Assembly: GCA_030710515.1 (NCBI GenBank)
Contig: JALBCR010002238.1
Location: forward strand, 747,501 to 811,500
From: Abscondita cerata
Lineage: Eukaryota > Arthropoda > Insecta > Coleoptera > Lampyridae
DNA length: 64,000 bases
Direction of reading: 5' to 3'
A model generated the notes under the pieces. The model was not told the DNA's origin and searched no databases. It saw only the letters and a program-made list of their open reading frames with translations. The stretch's first letter is position 1, and every line of letters starts with the position of its first letter. Made by a program: the position numbers and the translations under genes. Shown piece after piece: positions 56,395-64,000 of this stretch.

Positions 56395-59015
56395 AAGTAG
56401 GCGGTTTGTAGTTGATTTGCCATTTAAAACAAAATATAGAAGCATTTGGAAATTTACTAGATAATGCAATCAAGAGATTTTACGCCATAGAAAAGAAATT
56501 TTTAGAAACCTCGATTTTAAGCAAAATTATATTAATTTTATGGAAGAATATGAAAGCCTAGGGCATATGTCAAAAATCGAATAATCAGAATATTCTTTTG
56601 TTTGAATCGTATTTTTTTATTTTACCTCATCATGGAGTGATGAATTGTTCTAGTTGCACTACAAAATTGGGCGAAGTCTTTGATGGTTCTTGCAAATCTT
56701 CAAACACAATATCATTAAACGATACAAGATAACCTTTTTTCAATTTTGATTCGTTTTCGTAAACACAATTTTGTAATAACCGCTGACATTGCAAAAATTT
56801 ACCGATAAGTAATGGTTAACGATCATCATCGTGATTGCCAAAAAATCGTGTGACGTCAAAAATTCAGAAGAACGAATCTCTCATTACAGACTAAATACCG
56901 TAACATATTGTACTGCATCTACCGCATACTTAGCCATTCGTAGTTTGCACGAAGTAGCATTGCAAAATACAATTTTGTTACATAAATATCAAACTTCATG
57001 GGTTTAGTGATGCATCGGAAGTAGCATAAGGTGCTTGTATTTATATAAAATCGGTAAATTCTAATAATGAATCAAAAATCGAACTACTTTTTTCTAAATT
57101 CCGTATTGAACTATTGAAATCAATATTCTTATTCGTCTGAATTATGTGGTGCAGTCCTTTTGGCTAATTTGTTCAGAAAGATAAACTCATTTTTGAAATT
57201 GCAATTTAACACAATTTATTTTTGGACAAACAGTACAATAGTTTTATCGTGGTTAAAGCGCTCCAAACACTTGAAAGTATTTGTTGCTAACCGTGTTTCG
57301 GAGAAATTCAAACATATACAGGATAAGTCAATGTGCTCATGGATGCTTCAAAGACAATCAATCTGACTTTAGTTTCTCGTGGTATCAGACCAGATAAGTT
57401 AATTAATAACAAACTTTAGGTGGTATGGGCCCACCTGGCTTTCATTAAAACCCATCCAATGGCTCAAATTAGAAACGAATTTGGTCTAAATTCTCGAAGT
57501 TCGCAAGCCCAAGCTCATTACATTGTCGGCAATCTTAAAAGATGTTGACATTTCGAAAGATACTCAACATTATGTTGTTTAAACCGCAATCACGGCTGGT
57601 GTCTACAGTTCATCAACAACTGTAGGACCGTTTTCATCAAACGAAAAACCAGTACATTAGCGCTTATCGAAATAAAACATGCTTTTAAAATACTGCTTCG
57701 ATTGGCACAAATTGAAGCATTTGCAGTTGAAACTACTTTATTATGTAAAAAAGGGGAAAGTATCTAACACTTCCAAATTGAGATCGTTAAACCCATTACA
57801 AAGACTCAGAGCAGTTAATTCGCGTGGGTGGCTGTATTGCTAAGGCGAAACTACCACACGAAAATAAACATCAAATCATACTCCCTCCAAAACATCGTTA
57901 ATAATTTTAAACGAACATTATCGTCAGCTTCATGCTGGAACGCAAATGATTTTAAATTCCTGCGTCAACAATTTTGGCTTATAGATGGTCGAGCTACAAT
58001 TTGTAACGTTTTTGTAAATGTCTCATTTGCTTTAGAGTGAAACCAATAAATTTTGATCGAAAAATGGGAAACCTTCCCAGTGACCGAGTCATGCAAAATC
58101 GTCCTTTTTATGTAACCAAGTAGACTTTGCCGGCCCATTCCTCGTAAAGGATGGGAAGTTAAGAAACAGATCTATTATCAAAGCTTATCTATGCCTTTTT
58201 GTATGATTTACCACTAAAGCGGTACATCTAGAGATAGTTAGCGATCTATCGACCAATGCATTTTTATGTGCCTTAAAGCGTTTCATCTCCCGACGCGGTT
58301 TATGCAAAACTATCCATTCCGATAACGGGAAAAATTTTATGGGTGCAAATAAACTTATTCGGGATGCAATAATTGATAATTACTTGTTAGACAATCACAT
58401 ACAATGGAAATTTATTCCACCTTACTCACCCCATCAAGGTGGTTTGTGAAAAGCATCAATTAAAATAGTAAAACATCAAACCGAACGAGTGATAAGAGAG
58501 TGTCACCTCATTGATTTATCAACATTGTTTTGTCAACTCGAAGTTGCAAATAAATTCTCATTCAATTACACCACTTTCCTCCGATCTAAACGATTGTTCA
58601 GCACTGACACCTGGCCACTTTTAATCGGCAATCCTTTGGTATTCCTTCCACAAACAGACTTAATTGACGTACCATCTAATCGTATCAATCACTACAAGCG
58701 ACTACAACATATGGTTCAACATTTTTGGCGCTGCTGGTCTGAAAGCACCTGTTGTCTCTGCAACAACGAAGCAAGTGCGGACATCTAAAGAGCCTCTCAA
58801 CATTGGACATCTGGTCGTTCTGATCAAAAAAATTCTCCACCCCAAACGTGGAAAATGGGTAGAATCACCGAGTTGCATCCAGGCAACGATGGCATAATTC
58901 GTGTAACTACAATCCAGACCTTCACGGGATCTACCAAACGAGCCGTGCAAAAAACTATGCAAGTTGCCGATCAACAATATTTAAAATTGCAAACGTACCG
59001 TTTGTCAAGGCCGGC
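56395..59015 (+). pseudogene. BEL/Pao pol relic: RT, RNase H, integrase
   Basis: RT start: RFVVDLPFKTKY at about 56402, FKQNYINFMEEYESLGHMSK at about 56518-56575, LPHHGVMNCSSCTTKLGEVF and DGSCKSSNTISLND (56620-56725). The YVDD region is deleted. RNase H: GFSDASEVA (about 57000), LELCGAVLLANLFRK-like and FWTNSTIVLSWLKRSKHLK (57220-57280). Integrase: TTKAVHLEIVSDLSTNAFL (first Asp, about 58210), KTIHSDNGKNFMG (second Asp, about 58308). HQGGL-stop-KASIKIVK follows at about 58434, where the usual WE, with catalytic Glu, is replaced by stop-Lys. C-terminus: VQHFWR, LNIGHLVVLIKK, GRITELHPGNDGIIRV (58657-58905). Order is normal; it is inactive. Confidence 0.88.
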
Positions 59016-59019
59016 GGTA

Positions 59020-59264
59020 TGTTCAATATTCAAATGGCTGATTGTAATGCGGTACGCTTTTAGGCCACATCTGGGTTATAAAAATGACGCACTTTGTAAA
59101 CGGTAGGGTAGAAAAGAGACATTCCCATGTAGACCATCAACAACTACGTTTTAGTTAAGACTAAAAATTATTTTTATTTGTCAATTATTTAATGTATTAA
59201 AGAAACCATAATAAAATTGTGTATCATCATCAAAAATCGTACTTTCATATTGCACTATCGTACA
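59020..59264 (+). repeat. 3' LTR of BEL/Pao element
   Basis: 245 bp from TGTTCAATATTC to CTATCGTACA, then CATAT. A purine/GC stretch AAGGCCGGCGG just before it may be the polypurine-like priming site. Confidence 0.88.
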
Positions 59265-59420
59265 CATATTAATGAACTAACAAGAATTGCTAAGTGTGCG
59301 TCTTATGTATCGACCACAGCAATCGATTATATTGTAAGTAATTTTAGTGCAAACACACAAGTGTTATTAAAAGTAAGATGTTTGACTATTATGAATATGT
59401 GTCTTGAAAATTCATTGTTT

Positions 59421-59553
59421 ACATTTTATATTAAACTATGGCCTATGATTATTATATATTTTTTGTAACTATTTATTATGCTATTTTAGCTATATGTATT
59501 ATCTTTTTAAATAGTTTTCTTGTGTCTGACCTGTATTTACAAATACCAATATT
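59421..59553. other. Short unassigned spacer
   Basis: AT-rich sequence between the LINE endonuclease end and the long-TIR element. LINE homology fades in this interval. Confidence 0.4.
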
Positions 59554-59792
59554 CAGGGTGACCTGGATCTAAATGTACATACGTCACCACAAGATAGAGG
59601 CCATCATAGTGGTTCTTAAATAACCCACCTTTAGTGATTCCATCTTCAACAGTTATCCAGATACAGGATGATTTATAATATTTAGCACATATTTATTTTT
59701 ATCATATCTTTTAAGTACCCCGTATAGAATGTTCGTATTTGGTGAAAATGTTTTGTATCTCAGTCGCTTTAAAATGTCATATGCAAAATTGT
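59554..59792. repeat. Left TIR of the 2.5 kb transposon
   Basis: 239 bp, inverted at 61831-62068. Includes an internal ATACAGGATGATTTATAATA tip-like string and TATCTCAGTCGCTTTAAAAT. Confidence 0.92.
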
Positions 59793-60074
59793 GTAAAAAA
59801 TATTTCGTGTCAGTCGTCAAAAACTTTATTATTATTTGAAAAAAGTAACATATTTCCAAAGTTACCGCACTCATTACTCCAACATAGTAAATAGTTGTTC
59901 AAAATAAGTAATTTTTAATTACAACAATTATACAAACCAAACCAAACCAAACCATAGATAGGTATTATTGCTTTCTACAGTAAAGTTCCACAAACAAAAT
60001 ACCTAGATGGCTATGGAAAAATAATGCGTGTACATAGAGTTGTGACAATTGACAATTTACGTTAGATAGCAACA

Positions 60075-61135
60075 ATGGCATATAATAAACGTTTACAACT
60101 TATAAACAATTATTTTACGTTTAAAATGCCGTATCAATTTTCTAATCAAGAATACGCCGACATAATTATTGTTTATGGGTTTTGCGACGGCAATGGAAGA
60201 GCCTCAGCTAGAAAATATGAAAGAAGGTTTTCTGGTAGACGATGTCCAAATCACCAAACGTTCTCAAAAGTATTTTCATTTGTTGGTGAACACGGACATT
60301 TTCCAACCCAAAATAATATTTATCAGTCCATAAGACATCCTGTTCAAGAGGAAGAAGACATCCGAAATATGATTGAAGAGAATAAAAAACATCAACAAGA
60401 AACATTTCTAGCCGTCTTATAATTCCACAAACAAAAGTCCACTCAACATTACCAAAGGAAGGCCTTCATTCTTACCATATTCAAGAAGTACAACGGTTCA
60501 TGTATCATGCTAACCGGCTACTTTTCTGTTAGTGGATTAGAAGGCACAGAAGAGACATATACCGGACCTTATGGACCGACGAAGCCCATTTTACCAGAGA
60601 TGGTGTCAATAATTCTCGAAATTTTCATGTGTGGTGTCAAGAAAATCTACTTGCTATTAGACAGACGCACTCGCAACATAAATTCTCTGTAAACGCACTT
60701 TTTCGACGATAGGTTGAACGGAAATCAATATTTAATTTTTTTACAAAATATTTTGCCCAATCTGATTCAAAATGAGAATGTTAATGTAAGAGGGATGTAT
60801 TTTCAACATGACGAGGCCCCTTCACATTCAATTTCAAGGGTTGTTTCCAATTGTTTACAAAATTCTTATCCGAATAGATGGATAGGCCGCGGGGGCCTCA
60901 TTCTTGGCCTGCAAGATCTCCGGACTTCAACCCATTAGACTTTTTCATGTAGAGACACATGAAAAATTTAGTTTATGCCAAACAAATTAATACACGGGAC
61001 CAGCTCTTGCAACGAATTATTCAATCTTTTCAGGAAATCAAAAATTATCAGAATGTAATTGGAAAAGCAATTTCAAATTTAATTATTGGAGGAAGGAAAT
61101 ATGGAGAAGTCAATGGGGGGCATTTTGAAATTTGA
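60075..61135 (+). pseudogene. Transposase with DUF4817-like HTH and DDE domain
   Basis: The ATG at 60075 gives a 115-codon frame; an internal Met at 60126 starts MPYQFSNQEYADIIIVYGFC, the usual first residue of this family. Then GNGRASARKYERRFSGRRCP and HQTFSKVFSFVGEHG, a DUF4817-type HTH. After a frameshift: YRTLWTDEAHFTRDGVNNSR (first Asp, about 60560), then a deletion removing most of NVWxGIxGDxLIGP. Next LNGNQYLIFLQNILPNLI and RGMYFQHDEAPSHS (second Asp region, about 60800; usual HDGAP has Gly replaced by Glu), YPNRWIGRGG, another frameshift, and WPARSPDFNPLDFFM then a stop (third Asp, about 60925). The C-terminus ends NGGHFEI with a stop at 61133. Well preserved but broken by at least two frameshifts, one deletion and a stop. 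Confidence 0.9.
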
Positions 61136-61830
61136 AAATTTTCTTCAAAATAGCTGCTGCTGCAAAATGACAGATTAGCTTTTCTCGTCACAAATTCTGT
61201 GAATGACTGTGGTCCCAATATGGCGGTCGCCCAATTATTGGAAATTTTGGTTTATTGAATGTGTTGCCTATTTGTTATCAGAAATGTTCAAGGTTTATTA
61301 ATTTTTTCTAGATTTTGGTGAATTATTGTAATTACTATTTTATTGTTAGCTATTATTAATATTATTGTTGTAATTAAAAATTATTTATTTGAATGTGTAG
61401 GACATTTGATGTTAAATTGTAACGAATAATTAATTACTATGATTGAACAATGAATGCGGAAACTTTGGATGTACTTATGTCAAAATTTAAAAATCGAAAT
61501 TAACAATTTTTTGAAGTACGGACCTTTTGGGTATAGCATTTTAAAGCGGCTGAAATACAAAATACCTCCACTCAAAATAAACAATTTGTATTGGGTGCTA
61601 AAGAAATTATTTGTTTAAGTGTATGATGTTTTTTGTTGATTTCTAAAGAAGAAAATTTGTCATTTTTTAAAAATTGATTGTTTAGTGCGGCAGTTTTAGA
61701 AAGTATGTCATAAAAATCATATTTTATGTATTTACTAGATAAAATATTTGTTAAAAAATTTGATATACAGGATGTTACACTTTTAAAAATTGAAATCGAC
61801 AATTTTTTTTAAATACGGACCTGTGAAACA

Positions 61831-62068
61831 ACAATTTTGCATATGACATTTTAAAGCGACTGAGATACAAAACATTTTCACCAAATATGAACATTCTATA
61901 CGGGGTACTTAAAAGATATGATAAAAATAAATATGTGCCAAATATTATAAATCATCCTGTATCTGGATAACCGTCGAAGATGGAATCACTAAAGGTGAGT
62001 TATTTAGAACCACTATGATGGCCTCTATCTTGTGGTGACGTATGTACATTTAGATCCAGGTCACCCTG
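61831..62068. repeat. Right TIR of the 2.5 kb transposon
   Basis: 238 bp inverted partner of 59554-59792, ending GATCCAGGTCACCCTG. Confidence 0.92.
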
Positions 62069-62767
62069 TATATTGTATTGTATTGCAATAATTTATTTTA
62101 AACCATATTTTGCAACAGTTCTACAACATCTTCAATTAATACACGGTTACGTTTTTGAATTGACGAATAAGAAAAACTATAGTAGAATTAAATAACCTGA
62201 AAATTAATTTTAACAACTTTTAAAAATATTTCAAACTAATTTATCAAAATTGCTTAAAACTTTTCCCATATTGGACGCCAAAAATAGAGATAATGTGGAA
62301 ATTCAGTTATATAATCACTTTCAGTGATATTTGCATCTAATTCACGCTTGATCTTGAAACTTAGATTTAACAAAATAGCGTACAAGAAAAAGTTTCAAAC
62401 TGTAATGGAGCTTAGTTTTCCTCAAATTAGGGAACGGATAAAGAGTAAACAAAAAATCGCTTTTAAGAAAATCAAAATAAATAATATAGGAGTGATGTAA
62501 GTAAAGTTTGTTTAAGAGTAATAGTAATTTCTTATTATATTCTTAGAAAATGTTTTTAAAGATAATTTATCAGAAACGTTTGTACTTGCCCTAAATTTTA
62601 CGAGAAAAATAAAAAAATCTTTTCAGTATTTGATTTTGAAAGTGTTCTTCTATTAATAATTTTTTGGTTCTTAAAATGACAAACACATAACAAAAAAAAC
62701 GTAATGGTATCTCTCTATTATTAAAGCTCAGGAGCTATATATTTCACGTACAATAATAAAAAAGAGC
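62069..62767. other. No recognisable feature
   Basis: AT-rich right flank of the transposon. Confidence 0.45.
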
Positions 62768-62800
62768 ACGTCTAATAAAATAGCAAAATGTATTAGACGT
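62768..62800. repeat. Hairpin with 10 bp stem ACGTCTAATA
   Basis: ACGTCTAATA (62768-62777) is perfectly inverted as TATTAGACGT (62791-62800) with a 13 nt loop. Confidence 0.5.
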
Positions 62801-62926
62801 AAAGTTTTCAGCAATGCTGTTGTTGGATACAAATTCACAAAAGCATGAGCCTACTATGCATTAGTCAGATTGCCTGAAACCTGTCTACCATATAATGGCC
62901 ATCATTTTTAAGAGAGGTGAATCTGA

Positions 62927-63124
62927 ATGCAGCCTCCATTTGTAAACGACGGCACATCGCTATTTATTCACTTGACAGAACAGTGGATAATATCGCTGCG
63001 GCACCATTACAAACTGGAAGGAATTGAAGCTATGTATCCGATGACGGATCTGTATGTGTTGGTTGACACACAGTTTAATCCTACGGGATTAACACCTGCT
63101 CGCGGTTCGCATCGAGCTGATTAA
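62927..63124 (+). other. Unidentified 65-codon frame
   Basis: Encodes a peptide beginning MQPPFVNDGTSLFIHLTEQW and ending LTPARGSHRAD. It is more GC-rich and less low-complexity than surrounding frames, with an ATG. I do not recognise the family and see no splice sites or neighbours supporting a gene. It may be a relic or chance. Confidence 0.2.
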
Positions 63125-64000
63125 ATGTTACGCTACGGTTTATGATGTACTTACGCGTAGGATTTATCCTGTTAAAATTGCTGTTTGAGTTTAACGCAAC
63201 CTTAATATACTAAAGTGCATTTAATATTCTAAATTGAGTTACCTCAAAGAAAATTCTTAATATATATAAAGTTTGTTAATTTCTCAAAGCTGTGCGAAAT
63301 TTTCATAGAAACAAATTCCCTAAATTTATACTATATTTGGGATTTAAACAAATTGAAATTCAAATGTTGTTCGTGATTTTCTTCAATTCTCATAACGCAC
63401 TCTCACTATAAAGCATAGGATCTGATTCAAATGTAAATTTTGTAGATATTGTTATTGACATTAAAATTATGCATTTATTTACATAATACTGACGGCTTAT
63501 ATCTTACTAATAATCTACATTTCTTTGTATTTTTATGATACTGTCCGTTTTTTCGTGTTTATTTAAATGATAAAAGATACGGCGAGAATATTACTGCTTA
63601 ATATGCATTTAATACTAAAAAATGCGAATAAATTTGTCGACTCTTAGACATTTCAGAATTTAGTACACAGTGTAACGCCATGTCCTTCGATTAAGAAGTT
63701 TTTATTTAGTTCACAAAATACACCAAAAATTCAGAAATAAATATTTGTCTCATTGCTCAAAGAAAATAATTAGATTTTTGCGAAAGTGTTTACATATAAA
63801 ACATACAATGAGTTTATTTTTGTAAGAAGAACATCCATGGTTTGTGACATGTTGTAATTCTCATGCTCGTGATTTAACGCATTTCTCATAAATGTAATTT
63901 GTTATTAATTAAATTTACTAAAAAAGATATAGGATTTTACAGAAATATGTAGTCTCACCGGGAACCGCCATTACCCGTATACGAAAAATATAATATATCA
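63125..64000. other. No recognisable feature
   Basis: AT-rich to the window end; nothing supported on either strand. Confidence 0.45.

Larger units (their letters stand above)
55968..59264 (+). mobile_element. BEL/Pao LTR retrotransposon, 3.3 kb, deleted
   Basis: Two LTRs of about 247 bp (55968-56215 and 59020-59264), both beginning TGTTCAATATTCAAATG and ending CTATCGTAC(A/T). They are flanked by a 5 bp duplication CATAT (55963-55967, 59265-59269). BEL/Pao elements make 4-6 bp duplications. The internal region of about 2.8 kb is much shorter than the usual 5-6 kb, so gag, protease and part of RT are deleted. The LTRs differ by a dozen or more changes and small indels, so the insertion is not recent. 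Confidence 0.9.
55336..59420 (+). pseudogene. LINE ORF2 endonuclease, split by a BEL/Pao insertion
   Basis: The 155-codon frame 55336-55803 contains SLKVFHINIQGLENKLELFE, VVCISKHWM and GVAILVNKEYI, the first half of an APE-type endonuclease. YRPPKSDVNEFY follows in another frame at about 55789-55825, then ILIGNFYC-like sequence. The reading DVFNSFRFDNTY at 55930-55967 resumes after the BEL element as INELTRIAKCASYVSTTAID then YIVSNFS at 59268-59345. This is the PTRI...STxIDxI end of the domain. The exact fit across the CATAT target duplication shows the BEL element inserted into this LINE. The RT is not found downstream. Confidence 0.85.
59554..62068 (+). mobile_element. 2.5 kb long-TIR transposon with transposase pseudogene
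   Basis: Arms 59554-59792 and 61831-62068 are inverted copies with very few differences, starting CAGGGTGACCTGGATCTAAA. The single transposase gene (60075-61135) lies between them. Inside the right arm an inexact direct duplication of subterminal sequence is seen (about 61480-61640 versus 61790-61960: TACGGACCT, ATTTTAAAGCGxCTGAxATAC). The transposase type and size fit an IS630/Tc1/mariner-related element with long TIRs. No certain target duplication was found. Confidence 0.9.

Noticed and set aside
58702..58977. 91-codon minus frame
   Set aside because: Antisense shadow of the BEL integrase C-terminal region.
1..64000. CRISPR array or bacterial-type operon
   Set aside because: No regularly spaced short repeats and no operon-like gene packing; the content is eukaryotic transposons.

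Overview
This window looks like gene-poor intergenic chromatin from an arthropod, most likely an insect. The evidence is the combination of AT-rich sequence, short broken reading frames and a mixture of insect-type transposon families: Tc1/mariner, Himar-like mariner, PIF/Harbinger, P element, BEL/Pao, Ty3/gypsy, jockey-like and RTE-like LINEs, and a Crypton-like tyrosine recombinase. A beetle would fit, but nothing here settles the order. I found no convincing host gene, rRNA, functional tRNA or CRISPR. Every recognisable protein is a broken transposon product, so the window is best read as a graveyard of nested mobile elements.

Left part (1-9.8 kb): a LINE fragment with a PHD-like finger (ORF1) and the start of an endonuclease (ORF2) is cut by a 518 bp foldback element. 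Next come a LINE 3' tail on the minus strand, a 1,453 bp solo LTR with a perfect GCCT target duplication, a gypsy reverse-transcriptase relic, a Tc1 end, a PIF/Harbinger transposase relic, a 521 bp TIR element, a truncated second copy of the same LTR, and a 428 bp MITE with perfect 35 bp TIRs.

Middle (9.8-32 kb): mostly unassigned AT-rich DNA with a pair of almost identical 202 bp direct repeats (third copy at 30 kb), small hairpin MITEs and a LINE RT scrap. Two architectures stand out. One is an inverted pair of 986 bp Tc1 arms enclosing an unrelated 693 bp TIR element (18.9-22.3 kb). The other is a 4.9 kb long-TIR element carrying a degenerate transposase, split by a LINE that is itself split by a mariner and an RTE-like element (23.7-28.6 kb).

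Right part (32-64 kb): a poly-T tract, foldback elements, a candidate hammerhead-like ribozyme motif, two tRNA-derived SINE heads, several transposase relics, two small hairpin elements that share a core but have different arms, a Crypton-like recombinase relic, a jockey-like 3' end with its tail, a retroelement relic joining a PHD finger to a reverse transcriptase, a P-element relic with a THAP-like domain, a BEL/Pao element with both LTRs and a CATAT target duplication lying inside a LINE endonuclease, and a 2.5 kb long-TIR element with a transposase pseudogene.

The nesting gives relative ages: the LINE endonuclease at 55.3 kb predates the BEL insertion, and the long-TIR element at 23.7 kb predates the LINE, mariner and RTE insertions inside it. 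Several foldback elements share ACAGGGTG-like ends and probably belong to related Tc1/mariner-type families.
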